A stretch of 64,000 bases of DNA from Paracoccus aerius (GTDB lineage Bacteria; Pseudomonadota; Alphaproteobacteria; Rhodobacterales; Rhodobacteraceae): NCBI RefSeq assembly GCF_014656455.1, contig NZ_BNCL01000016.1:1-64000 (forward strand), given 5' to 3'. The notes beneath the pieces are model-generated. The model saw only the letters and a program-made list of their open reading frames with translations. It was not told where the DNA came from and ran no database searches. The translations under genes and the position numbers were made by a program. Shown here one piece after another: positions 1 to 9,263 of this stretch. The number at the start of each line of letters is the position of its first letter. Within the stretch, counting starts at the first letter, position 1.

Positions 1-648
1 ATGTCAAAAAGCAACAGGAACAAAATCAACCGGACCGCTAATCCCTTAGCGATAACCCAGCCGCCGTGTCCCAGAATTTAGTCTTCGAAGCGGCGTTCCT
101 TTTCAGGTCTTCCCTTCGGAGAACCGTCATATAGACCCGCCCATCCGGGCCCGCAAGAGAAAAATTCACGGGATGCGCATTTTCTTTGCTCCGCCCTGCA
201 TTCCTGGGCGTTTCCTGGTCTTTGGCCACTTGCGGCACGCGAAGCCGGAACCTAGTCCCCGGCCCTTGGATGATCAGGAAACTGCCCAATCTTCCGGAGC
301 CAAGGCCAGGGCGACTTCTCTTTCACCCTTCTTGTCGCTGATCGAGGAGATCCGGGGCATCTTGATCACCTCGACCTTCTGCCCGTCGGGGCCATCGCGT
401 TCGATGTGAGGGACGTGACGATTGAACAGGTTTCCTGATCGGGACGCCCTAGGACGATGATTCTCGCGCAGCTCACGGATTCTCGCGCAGCTCACGAAAA
501 GGCTGGCCGACCGGCTGGAGAAACCGCGGCCGGCGGGGACCGACGCGTCGTCTGCCGCGACACCGCTACTGCGGTTCCGTCCTTTTCATTTTTTCCGCCC
601 AGGCAATGTCCTGGCCGTGAGTTCCGACAAAAGCGATGAACAGAACGA
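1..648. other. Gene-poor stretch, no supported gene
   Basis: Only short overlapping open frames on both strands occur here (none above about 80 codons), and none has a recognisable domain or a convincing ribosome binding site. A minus-strand frame around 274-495 and another around 38-289 could be remnants of older genes, but I cannot name a family. The stretch also holds the 19-bp tandem duplication at 459-496. Confidence 0.5.
459..496. repeat. 19-bp perfect tandem duplication
   Basis: The unit GATTCTCGCGCAGCTCACG occurs at 459-477 and again directly at 478-496 with no mismatch. It lies in the gene-poor left end. It looks like a replication-slippage duplication; no function is visible. Confidence 0.9.
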
Positions 649-1374
649 TCAGGCAGGGTCGGCAACGAATGCCTTTGGAGCGGCCTTATCAAGCAATCCC
701 GCCGTGTAACTGACCATCAGCGACAGAAACACCATTTCTCCTCCATCCTCGAGCATCCCGAGCATACCTGACAGGACGGACTGGGGTGCGGCTTTGACAT
801 GCAGGAAGTCGACCACGCCGGCACAGACAAAGGCAGCGAAGAACAGCCCGAGCAAAGGGATGATCTGCCTGTGGACGGACCGAGGGGCATGGATCCATCC
901 ATAGAGGAAAGGAACAGCAACAAGCATCTCCTCCATCGCCAGGAATGTCAGTTCCCCGGTGCCGCCAGGGAGACGTCCGGCGGGATCGATCAGACCGCTG
1001 AAAGGCGCTGAAAACCGTTCGTGAAGCTGCAAGCTGTCATCGAACAACGCGACTGCGCACATGATGGCAACGGCAAGGAAGATGACTGCATTCTGGCGCG
1101 TGAAGATTGCGATACACATTCCGATCAGCGCGATCCACTTCAGGTAATTGGCTATCTCGCCAAGGCTCCAGTCCCGGTCAATGCGAAGGATATCCGGGAA
1201 CGCATCGGATGCCCCTGCCACAAAAAGCGCACCCAGGACCGCATGGACCGCCACCAGCAAGGCGTCGATCATCAAGAGACTGATCAGAGTGGTTCTGTGG
1301 AAAATGACTTTGGCAGGCGCCCTGGCCCTGGCGACAGGATCATCGAAATGACGCATATTATTGGTTAAAACCAT
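649..1374 (-). CDS. Hypothetical polytopic membrane protein, 241 aa
   Basis: I do not recognise a named family. The protein starts with a polar N-terminus of about 27 residues, followed by roughly six hydrophobic segments (about residues 30-55, 73-90, 95-112, 145-160, 172-192 and 200-226) separated by short loops, so it is an inner-membrane protein. A loop near residues 112-140 is acidic and contains His and Glu (DDSLQLHERF), and the fourth helix is preceded by MEEM. The gene stands alone, with no close same-strand partner. The start codon is ATG at 1374. An in-frame ATG seven codons downstream (MRHFDD) is the alternative. Confidence 0.6.
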   Translation of the reverse strand: MVLTNNMRHFDDPVARARAPAKVIFHRTTLISLLMIDALLVAVHAVLGALFVAGASDAFPDILRIDRDWSLGEIANYLKWIALIGMCIAIFTRQNAVIFLAVAIMCAVALFDDSLQLHERFSAPFSGLIDPAGRLPGGTGELTFLAMEEMLVAVPFLYGWIHAPRSVHRQIIPLLGLFFAAFVCAGVVDFLHVKAAPQSVLSGMLGMLEDGGEMVFLSLMVSYTAGLLDKAAPKAFVADPA

Positions 1375-1625
1375 GAATCACCCCCTACACTTCATATGGA
1401 TGTTACATGGTCGTCATAATGCGGCAATATAATTGATCGCCTTTTGAAAGGCGGCAAAATGGATGGCCTCCCCAACAAGGGCAATAATCCTATCCTGTTG
1501 CAGTCCGTCCGATCTGTCAGAGGGGGAACTGCCATCTCTGCAGACCCGGACAGGACCAGGACGATGACCCGCAGGCCGAGGCGGCAGGGATCGAAGCTGC
1601 GCCCGATCCGCCGCCGCGCATTCGC

Positions 1626-1868
1626 CTAGGTCATCTGGGGCTGTATCCGGCGAAGGGTGATTTCGCATCCGCCTTCGTCAGTCGCCCTGTAGCTTGAAAG
1701 GACTACCCGCTCGGCTTTCCCGTCGATGGAAAGTTCCCCTTCATGCGCATCGTTGATCCGGCTTTCGTCCAGAGCCTCCGACCCCGTGAACCTGGCATAA
1801 TCGCCGCCGGTTTCCACTTCGCCGCTGATCTCGTTCATGCCCCCAAGGGTCAAGGTGGCCTTTGTCAT
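1626..1868 (-). CDS. Small hypothetical protein, 80 aa
   Basis: The start was placed at ATG 1868 because a clear GGAGG lies about 7 nt upstream of it; the longer open frame up to 1958 lacks such a site. The product (MTKATLTLGG...) is short, soluble and mixed alpha/beta in appearance, with an acidic middle and no signal peptide, membrane segment or Cys motif. I do not recognise it, and no function is implied by its neighbours. Confidence 0.55.
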   Translation of the reverse strand: MTKATLTLGGMNEISGEVETGGDYARFTGSEALDESRINDAHEGELSIDGKAERVVLSSYRATDEGGCEITLRRIQPQMT

Positions 1869-2099
1869 GATCGTCCTCCATTTGATCGTCTGGTCCCTTA
1901 ACGGCCCAGCGGCGGAAAAGGAGGCACCGCTTGGGGTAAGCAAGGTCGACCGGCACAAGGATCGAAGGCGCCGGTGCCGCTGCTTTCGCCTTGCTTGTCA
2001 GTGACAAACGCCATGCCCGCTGGTTCATCAGCCATCCCGGACACGGCCCAGACAGGAAACGAAAATCACCTTAAGGTTGTAAATTACTGATTTTACTTA

Positions 2100-2219
2100 A
2101 TTTTGTGGAACTTTCCGCGTGAAGGAGGGTTTCCACAACGTTCGTCAGTTCTTTTCTACAGAGTTTGTTGTTCCCAGTGCCGTGTTTCAGCATGCCCCGC
2201 CTGTTTGGCGGGGCTTTTT
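2100..2219 (+). ncRNA. Candidate small RNA or leader with two hairpins
   Basis: The 508 bp between the 80-aa gene and the VPLPA protein holds no credible gene. It does contain an 8-bp perfect stem TTGTGGAA (2103-2110) with TTCCACAA (2131-2138), followed about 55 nt later by a GC-rich hairpin and T-run at 2194-2219. An AT-rich stretch at 2070-2100 could hold a promoter. This is the layout of a roughly 120-nt terminated transcript. It could equally be an attenuated 5' leader of the gene at 2377. Family unknown. Confidence 0.3.
2194..2219 (+). terminator. Rho-independent terminator
   Basis: The perfect 7-bp stem GCCCCGC/GCGGGGC (2194-2200 with 2208-2214, loop of 7) is followed directly by TTTTT. 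No annotated plus-strand gene ends just before it, which is the main reason to suspect a small RNA upstream. Confidence 0.75.
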
Positions 2220-2376
2220 GCTGCGCTGCGACCGAGGCTCGGCACAACCTCAAGGTGCATCCCGGCGTGGCTGAGGGTCGCCCTTCTTCAAGCTGCGTGC
2301 CTGCCAAAAAGACAGATGCGTTTTTCAGCAAACTTGCTATTCGAGGGATGTACCAAGTAACGAGTGAAGGTCGCTC

Positions 2377-2976
2377 ATGGGATATTTGAAGAAAATCACC
2401 GCCGCCGGCGTTCTTGCCATGATGGCGACAGGTGCTTCGGCTGCAACTTGCGGAAATGGGAGCTATAGCATTTCGCTGGATCCCGCCACGGCCTGCTATG
2501 CCTACGGGACGGGCAACGTGAACGGCAATGCCAAGCACGACCCCATCCTGAACGGGACGACTGTAGGGAACAACACCTTTACCCTCGTTTCAGGCCCCGT
2601 CATATCCAGCCTCACACTGCTGGACAAATCTGACTCGGTTGGTGACCTGGAGGAAGGCGCCTTGAGCGGCACCCTCAGCGGTGGCAAGTCCGGACGCTTC
2701 ACGCTGAACGATGTCTTGCCCTACAGCAGTCTGATCGTCGCATTGAAGGTCGGTAGCGGCAAGGACGGCTTCGACTGGGCGGCGTTCAAGGTGGCTGGCG
2801 CGGGAATGTTCGACTTTCTTGTGAACTTCAAGAAAGGCGGCGGCTTGTCGCATGTGAACGTCTACGGGGTTGAGGACGTGGCGCCTGCGCCCGTGCCGCT
2901 TCCGGCATCCGCGCTCTTGCTTCTGGGCGGCGTCGGGGGCCTTGCCGCCCTGCGCCGGCGCAAGAAGGCGGCCTGA
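2377..2976 (+). CDS. Secreted protein with VPLPA-CTERM sorting tail, 199 aa
   Basis: The N-terminus has a signal peptide (residues 1 to about 22, ending GASA-A). The mature part is Gly/Ser/Asn-rich with no catalytic motif. The C-terminus has the three-part sorting signal of exosortase substrates in Rhodobacteraceae: the motif VPLPA near residue 173, a hydrophobic helix (SALLLLGGVGGLAALR) and a basic tail RRRKKAA. Such proteins are usually processed by a VPLPA-specific exosortase and exported as surface or biofilm-matrix components. That is family knowledge; no exosortase gene lies in this window. The role of the body is unknown. A second protein with the same tail is encoded at 16537-17517. 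Confidence 0.85.
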   Translation: MGYLKKITAAGVLAMMATGASAATCGNGSYSISLDPATACYAYGTGNVNGNAKHDPILNGTTVGNNTFTLVSGPVISSLTLLDKSDSVGDLEEGALSGTLSGGKSGRFTLNDVLPYSSLIVALKVGSGKDGFDWAAFKVAGAGMFDFLVNFKKGGGLSHVNVYGVEDVAPAPVPLPASALLLLGGVGGLAALRRRKKAA

Positions 2977-3014
2977 CCCCGACCGGCCGCCGGACGGCGA
3001 CTTTGTCATGAACC

Positions 3015-3040
3015 AAAGGCCCGCGCGATGCGGGCCTTTT
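3015..3040 (+). terminator. Terminator after the VPLPA protein gene
   Basis: The stem AAAGGCCCGC (3015-3024) pairs with GCGGGCCTTT (3030-3039) over a short loop and ends in T residues. It lies 38 bp after the stop codon at 2976. Confidence 0.75.
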
Positions 3041-3326
3041 CTGTCCCGGGCAGGATCCAAGCACGGACCACTGACGCCAATGCCGCTGCCGCACGCTTGC
3101 CGGGCCGTCGGGCTGACCACCCAAGGCGTCGGTCGTGGATTGTCGCAAAGCCTGTGCCGATCCCGCCGAGGGGGCCAGAAACCCCTGGAGCCTTTTGCGG
3201 CGCGCTGAAGGCCCGGCTCGACGGTGCGCGACGGCATCCTCTGGCCTGTCCGGCGCAACCATGATCGCGGCGCGTCCCTGTGGCGGAACCTGCCAGCCGC
3301 AAAGGGAAAGGCGTTTCGCCAGCAGA

Positions 3327-6300
3327 TCAGGCCGCGAAGCGTCCGCCCTCGATCAGCCGGGCCTGTCCCAAGGCGCCAAGGCTTTCCAGCAGCGGCTTTA
3401 CCGAGGAAGCGCGGGCGTGCTTGAACTGGCGGGCGACCTGTTCGGGCGTGGCCTCGCCCAGGTCGGACAGGACGGCGCGGACGGCGGCGATCTGTTCGGG
3501 CAGGGCCTTGGGCCACGCCGCCTTGTCGGCGGCATCGGGGGCCGCGCCCACGTCCAGCTGGGCCTGCCGGTCCCTGGCGGCGGCGATGCGGCCTGCGGGG
3601 TTCTGGTAATCGGGGCGCAGCCAGCGGACCAGGCCCGACGCTTCCTCGGCGGCGCGGGCACGGTTCAGGTCGACCAGGCGGGTCAGGATGGCCTCGTCGT
3701 CCAGGCCGGCGGGCCAGCCATAGGCCTCGGCCACGGCGGCGTCGATGCGGTCGTGGATGTCGCGCAGGATGCCCACAAGGCCCGCGTCATAGGTTTCCCT
3801 GTCGCGCCCCTCGATCCGTTCGCCGGCGCGCAGCTTTTCCAGCACGTTGTAGAGCGCCGTCAGGGTCAGCCGGGGATGCGCGGCCTGCTGCGCCTTGCGA
3901 TGCGCGTCGAGTTCCTCGCCCAAGGCGCGCAGGCGGGACTTCTGGACCTCGGTGGCGTCGGGGAAGGGGAAGGGGTTAAAGCAATCCGAGTGGTTGTAGG
4001 TTGGATCGTTTCCAACCCCCAACCACCCGCCTGCTGCCAATGCAAACGCAAGGTGATGTTTAGAGCTTAAAACCGCCAGTTCCCAAGCATCGGTCAGAGC
4101 GAAGACGACGATCTTGCTTTCAGCGAGTACTTGTGAGGCTGTGAACTGGAAACACGGTGCTTTGCGGTGCGGGTCGTGACGATGTATCGGGGTAGACCAT
4201 CGAGTGCCGGCCTTAAGTCGCGGCGGGGCTCGCCATGTATCCACCAGTTGCGCTTGTAGCTGTCACGGTTGTTCTGGTCGCGTTCGGGCTTCACCTTGTC
4301 GCGGACGTGCTGGTAAACGGCAGGGAACCTCATCCGCACCTCATCTTCCAGTAATCCGAATAGGTCGACTACCATGAGGTGGCGTGGGTTTGCCGTCAGG
4401 TCTCGACCGCTTTGGTACTCGCGAATATGTGCCTCCAATCCCACCACGGTGCCTAGGCCAAGTGCCCGCGCTTCGGCCGGGGTAACGATGAAACCTGCTC
4501 CGTGCAGCTTGACTCCCATTTGGGCTATGCCCTTGTTCGCCCGCAGCGGCTTGGCCCCCGCCACATCCGCCCCGATCCGCAGGTTGGCGTGGATCTTGCC
4601 CACCTGCCCGGACAGGGTGACGGGCCGTCCCTCGGCCTCGCGCTCGCCCCGGCGTTCCTCGGTCACGGTGAACAGCCGTCCCGGCAGCGATCCGGGGGCC
4701 GCCACGGTCATGGCAATCCGCACCGCCGCGCCGTCGCCCGCATCGACCCAAGGGTGATCAGGGATGGCGAAGGCCAGCGACAGGGGCTTTTTCGGGGCGG
4801 ACAGATGCGGCTCCAGCACCTGCCGGTTGAAGGTCTGGCGCAGCGAGTTGGTGGTGATGAAGCCAAGGCGCCGGGTCTTGCCCGCCCGCACAGCCAAGGC
4901 CGCTTTTTCCCACCAGAACATCACGAAGTCGGCGCTTTCGGGCATCTTGGGATAGGCCGCGCGCAGGGCCTCGGCATAGCCGTCGCCCAGGGCCTCGCGC
5001 ATCCGGGACGCCCCGATGAAGGGCAGGTTGCCCACGATGAACTCGGCCTCGGGCCATTTGGCCGGGCGGGGCTTGAGGTAATCCAGAACCTGCACCCGCG
5101 CGGCCGGATCGGGCACGGCTTCGCCGGTGACGGGATGGCGGATGGTGGACACCCCGTCCCAGCGGGTCACCGGCCCGCCCGCCGCGTCCGTCCGGGGCCG
5201 GGTGCCGTCCCAGGACAGAACGGCGTCGCGGTTCTCGATGTTGCGGAAATCGCGCAGGACAGGCTCGGCCGGGCTGGCGGTGCCATGGGTGCGGAAATGC
5301 CATTGCAGATAGCCGATCCACAGCACCAATTCGGCTACGGCGGCGGCCCAGGGGTTCACCTCGATGCCCAGGAACTGGTGCGGGTCGACGGTATGGCCCG
5401 CCAGGGCCAGGGCACCCTGATCCTCGCCCAGCTCTCGCAGCAGGGCGATCACCTCGCCTTCCAGCCGCTTCATCAGTTCAAGCGCGACATACAGGAAGTT
5501 TCCCGACCCGCAGGCCGGATCCAGCACCCGCACCTCGCACAGGCGGCGGTGGAAGTCGCGCTCGGTCGCGCTGGCATCCGCCAGCCTGTCCTGGCCCGCC
5601 AGCGTGACGGCCGCGGCCTGGATGTCGCGCCATTCGGCCCGCAGCGGCTCGATCACCGTGGGGTTCACCAGCCGTTCGACATAGGCGCGGGGCGTGTAAT
5701 GGGCGCCCAGCTTGTGGCGCTGCCGCGTATCCAGCGCGCGTTCCAGCAGGGTGCCGAAGATCGCGGGCTCGACCTCTCGCCAGTTGTGGGATGCGGCCTG
5801 GATCAGCAGCCCAAGCTGCAGGGCGGACAGGGGCAGGGCCGTCGCCTCGCGGAACAGGCCGCCGTTGAAGCGTTTCAGGTCGCAGGACAGGGCGGGGGAA
5901 AAGCCGCCGCTGTTCATGGTGGCCCACAGGCTTTCCAGCATGGGTGCGGCGTGTTCGGGATGGCCGCGCCGGTCCTTGAGCAGCTTCGAGAAGGCGCCTT
6001 CGGGGATCAGCTGCACGTCTTCGGCAAACATCGTGAACAGGGCGCGCATCAGGAAGCGTGCCACGGCCTCGGGGGCATGGCCCTGGGCCTCGAAGGACCG
6101 GCCCAGCTCGGCCAGGTGGGCTGCCACCTGGCGGGTGACCTGGGCGCTGACGCGGGTGGGATCGAGGCTGTGCGGATCGTTCCAGATGGCTTGCAGGCGG
6201 GCGCGGGTCGCCTCATGGCGCAGGTCGTCCAGCGTGATGCGGTAGCGGTTGCCGTCCGGAAACTGCGTATAGCCCTGCCCCTGGCCCGAGAAGTCGGCAT

Positions 6301-6762
6301 AAACCTCGATCACATGGCCCACGTCGACGACCAGCAGGAACGGCGGCCAGCCATCCTCGCGCGCAACGGCGCGGGCATAGCCGTCGGCCTGGTTGCGGGC
6401 GCGCAGCATGGTGTCGTCCCAGCGGCGCGATCCGCGCAGGCCGTGCCCATGGCGCTGCACCACGGGCGCCCCGGCCAGCAGGTCAAGCTGGCTTTCATCC
6501 GGCGCGGCGCCCGTGCCCTGCTTGGCCTCCATGACAAGGCAACCGCGCCGGTAAAGGTCGATGAAGCCGCGCGATTGCGTGCCGGTGTGGATAAAGGTCA
6601 CGGGCCGCTCGAAACGGCAGTCGTCGTTCTGGGCATCCGCGGTGGCGGGCTTGGGGGCCGGAACCTACAGAAGCTGCGTCAGCTCATGGCGAACTGCTGG
6701 AAATCGGCCCGCTCGGCTCCGCCCGATGCCGACCAGCGGGCAATGAAATCATCAATGGTCAA
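3327..6762 (-). pseudogene. Broken Type IIL/MmeI-like restriction-methylation gene
   Basis: Joined frames give a large single-chain enzyme of about 1,140 aa. Near the N-terminus there is a PD-ExK-type nuclease motif (FIDLYRRGCLVMEAK). A class I N6-adenine methyltransferase core follows, with SAM motif LDPACGSGNF. The region after it matches target-recognition and C-terminal parts. Three lesions separate the frames. (1) Near 6684, frame changes inside FQQFA|HELTQLL, consistent with loss of one C. (2) A TAG stop falls at 6663-6665, between LTQLL and VPAPKPAT. (3) Near 4150, AKHRV|FQFTASQ is split by loss of one T in a T-run. The largest intact piece is 4094-6601 (835 aa); the C-terminal piece is 3327 to about 4150. 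The catalytic motif reads NLPF rather than the expected NPPF, possibly a further inactivating change. The likely original start is TTG at 6762 (TIDDFIARW). No separate restriction or specificity gene is nearby. Sequencing error could explain the 1-nt losses but not the TAG. Confidence 0.8.
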
Positions 6763-6912
6763 GATCGATCCCGCTTTTTGGCAAGCAGTAGATCGGATTT
6801 GCACGCCCTGTCCACGGGCGAATTGTCCAATGCTGCGCCGGCACGGCGCCCCGCCCGCGCTTGACTGTCCCGGCCAACCCGGCTTCCCTCCTGCGGCACA
6901 CAGGAGGCGGGA

Positions 6913-7872
6913 ATGGAACAACGGCGGCTTGGGGACCGGAGGGTCGGCGCCATCGGCCTTGGCGCGATGAGCTTTGGCGGCATCTTCGGCCCGACGGACA
7001 GGGCGACCTCGCTTGCCTGCCTGGACGCGGCTGCGGATGCGGGCATCACCCATGTCGATACGGCCGACATCTATGGCAACGGCCTGTCGGAACAGGTGAT
7101 CGGCGCATGGGGCCGCCGCGACATCCATGTCGCCACGAAATGCGGCATCGTCACCGGGCCGCCCCGCACGGTCCGCAATGACGAGGCTTATATCCGCCAA
7201 AGCCTGGAAGCCTCGCTGCGGCGGCTGAACCGCGACCACGTGGACCTTTACTATGTCCACCGTCGCCAGCCCGACATCCCGGTCGAGGATCTGGCCGGGA
7301 CGATGGGCAGGCTGGTCCAGGAAGGAAAGATCGGCGGCTACGGCCTGTCCGAGGTCGCGCCCGCCACCCTGCGCCGCGCCCATGCCGAACATCCGGTGAC
7401 GGCCGTCCAGAACGAGTTCTCGCTGTGGACCCGCCTGCCGCAGCTTGGCCTGATCCAGGCCTGCGGGGAACTGGGCGTGGCCTTTGTCGCCTTCTCGCCG
7501 CTGGGGCGGGGGATGTTCGGGCGCGACCCCTTGGCGCGCGACTTCCGCGCGGGGATCGATTTCCGCGACACCAACCCGCGCTTCGTCGAGCCGAACTTTT
7601 CCGCAAACATCGCCGCCATCCGGCCCTTTCGCGATCTTTGCGCCGCACGGGGATGGACGGTGCCGGGCGCGGCGCTTGCCTGGGTGCTGGCGCAAGGCGA
7701 CCACATCATCCCGATCCCCGGCACGCGGACGGCGGACCATCTGCGCGACTGGCAGGGCGTTACGCTGGACAAGGACGACATCGTCCTGATCGAGCGGATC
7801 CTGCCCGCGGGCTTTGCCCAGGGCGACCGCTATGGCGATCACCAGATGGCCTTCGTGGAACGCTATTGCTAA
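6913..7872 (+). CDS. Aldo/keto reductase, 319 aa
   Basis: This is an NADPH-dependent oxidoreductase of the AKR superfamily with a TIM-barrel fold. The expected tetrad is present: Asp and Tyr in DTADIYGNG (about residue 50), Lys in VATKCG (about 76) and His in DLYYVHRRQ (about 116). The cofactor-binding end carries IPIPGTRTADHL. Substrate is unknown; the family reduces aldehydes and ketones or acts on sugars. An AGGAGG-like site precedes the ATG. It converges with the thiamin operon, whose last gene ends 7 bp away, and lies where a thiZ ATPase gene would be expected. Confidence 0.85.
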   Translation: MEQRRLGDRRVGAIGLGAMSFGGIFGPTDRATSLACLDAAADAGITHVDTADIYGNGLSEQVIGAWGRRDIHVATKCGIVTGPPRTVRNDEAYIRQSLEASLRRLNRDHVDLYYVHRRQPDIPVEDLAGTMGRLVQEGKIGGYGLSEVAPATLRRAHAEHPVTAVQNEFSLWTRLPQLGLIQACGELGVAFVAFSPLGRGMFGRDPLARDFRAGIDFRDTNPRFVEPNFSANIAAIRPFRDLCAARGWTVPGAALAWVLAQGDHIIPIPGTRTADHLRDWQGVTLDKDDIVLIERILPAGFAQGDRYGDHQMAFVERYC

Positions 7873-7878
7873 GGGCGG

Positions 7879-8604
7879 TCAGCTTCCCGCCGCGTGACGC
7901 TCCAGTTGCAGGGCCAGGCGTGATACCAGGGCCTTGAAGGCCACCGCGATCAGAACCGTCGCCGCAAGGGCCGCGAACATCTGGTCGATCTTCATGCGCC
8001 CACCTGCCTGGATCATGACCGCCCCAAGCCCGCGCGACCCGCCCACCCATTCGCCCACGATCGCCGCCGCCGGGGCATAGACGGCGGCGATCCGCAATCC
8101 GCTGGCCAGGTCCGGCAGGGCGGCGGGGATGCGCACGATGCGCATCGCCTCCAGCGGCGTGGCGCCCATGCTGTCTGCCAGTTCGCGAAACACCTTGGGC
8201 GTGCGCGCCAGCCCGTCGCCAAAGCTCGAGGCGACGGGAAAGAACACCATCAGCGCGACGATCGCGATCTTGGGGGCGATGCCGTATCCCAGCCACAGCG
8301 TCAGAAGCGGCGCAAAGGCGAAGATCGGCACGGTCTGGCTGAAGGTCATCACCGGCAACAGCGCCCGGCGCAAGGCGGGCAGCAGCCCCATCAGCAGCGC
8401 CAGCACCACCCCCAGCCCCGCGCCGATGACGAATCCCGCCGCGATCTCGGCCAGGGTGGTCAGCGCGGCGCGGGCCAGCAGGTCGGGCGCCCCCAGCATG
8501 GCGCGGCCCATGGCCAAGGGGCCGGGCAGCAGGAAGCGCGGGATCCCGAAGGCCCAGACCGCCAGTTGCCAGGCCAGCAGGAAGGCCAGGGCAAGGCGGA
8601 TCAC
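7879..8604 (-). CDS. thiX: ThiX-like ABC permease for thiamin pyrimidine precursor
   Basis: This is an inner-membrane permease of the nitrate/taurine/HMP type. It has about six membrane segments and the permease loop DSMGATPLEAMRIVRIPAALPD, which contacts the ATPase. The start is taken as GTG at 8604, overlapping the tenA stop in a GTGA arrangement; an upstream extension would run deep into tenA. As last gene of the thi operon, after thiY (binding protein) and tenA, it fits import of a hydroxymethylpyrimidine or formylaminopyrimidine precursor. No ThiZ ATP-binding subunit follows, so an ATPase must come from elsewhere or the transporter is incomplete. Confidence 0.8.
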   Translation of the reverse strand: MIRLALAFLLAWQLAVWAFGIPRFLLPGPLAMGRAMLGAPDLLARAALTTLAEIAAGFVIGAGLGVVLALLMGLLPALRRALLPVMTFSQTVPIFAFAPLLTLWLGYGIAPKIAIVALMVFFPVASSFGDGLARTPKVFRELADSMGATPLEAMRIVRIPAALPDLASGLRIAAVYAPAAAIVGEWVGGSRGLGAVMIQAGGRMKIDQMFAALAATVLIAVAFKALVSRLALQLERHAAGS

Positions 8605-9263
8605 CCGGCCAGGGTCCAGAACTGCGCTTCCAGCCGTGTGGCGGTGGAAAAGCGGTCCTGCAGCTGCGTCCAGCGGGGCAGATCCCGCGCCCCCGCCCCC
8701 AGCCGGCTTTCCACCGCATTGTCGATCAGTGCGGCGGTGCCGTGGCACAGCGCCTGATAATCCGCCCCGCCATAGGTGGCGATCCAGTCCGCGTAATCGG
8801 GCGCATGGGGTCCGGCCAGAAGCCGGGCGCCGATCTCTCCGTATCCCAGGACGCAGGGGGCAAGCGCCGCCAGCAGGTCCAGGAAATCGCCGCTATAGCC
8901 CGCTTCCAGGACATAGCGCGTATAGGCCAGGTTCTGCGGCGCCTCGGCGGTGGCGGCCAGGGCGTCCGGGGTGATCCCGGCGCGGCCGCACAGGTCCAGG
9001 TGCAGCCGCATCTCGGTCTCCAGCAGGGCATGGACGGTGGCGGAACAGGCGCGCATCTCGGCCAGGCTGCCCGCCTTGGTCACGGCCAGGGACCAGGCGC
9101 GGGCGAAATGGACCAAGAACAGGTAGTCCTGCGCCAGATAGGCCAGGAAGGCCCCGCGCGGCAGGCGGCCATCGGCCAGGGCGGTGACAAAGGGCGCGCG
9201 GACATAGGCGTCCCAATCCGGCGCGCCCGCACGCCAGAGGGGAAAGCAGGTGCCATAGCTCAT
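8601..9263 (-). CDS. tenA: TenA-family aminopyrimidine hydrolase (thiaminase II)
   Basis: The 220-aa all-helical protein belongs to the TenA/THI-4 family, which hydrolyses aminopyrimidines from degraded thiamin to give HMP for salvage. Visible motifs are an early region with FLVHFARAWSLA, a middle LLETEMRLH, and the active-site segment PCVLGYGEIG containing the catalytic Cys and Glu. Length is normal for the family. It overlaps thiY upstream (4 bp) and thiX downstream (4 bp), so it is translationally coupled inside the thi operon. Its place between the binding protein and the permease supports salvage of imported pyrimidine. Confidence 0.9.
   Translation of the reverse strand: MSYGTCFPLWRAGAPDWDAYVRAPFVTALADGRLPRGAFLAYLAQDYLFLVHFARAWSLAVTKAGSLAEMRACSATVHALLETEMRLHLDLCGRAGITPDALAATAEAPQNLAYTRYVLEAGYSGDFLDLLAALAPCVLGYGEIGARLLAGPHAPDYADWIATYGGADYQALCHGTAALIDNAVESRLGAGARDLPRWTQLQDRFSTATRLEAQFWTLAG

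Noticed and set aside
4502..6970. An 822-codon plus-strand frame opposite the restriction-methylation pseudogene
   Set aside because: The opposite strand carries recognisable methyltransferase motifs. This frame has only antisense-type composition and no start signal.
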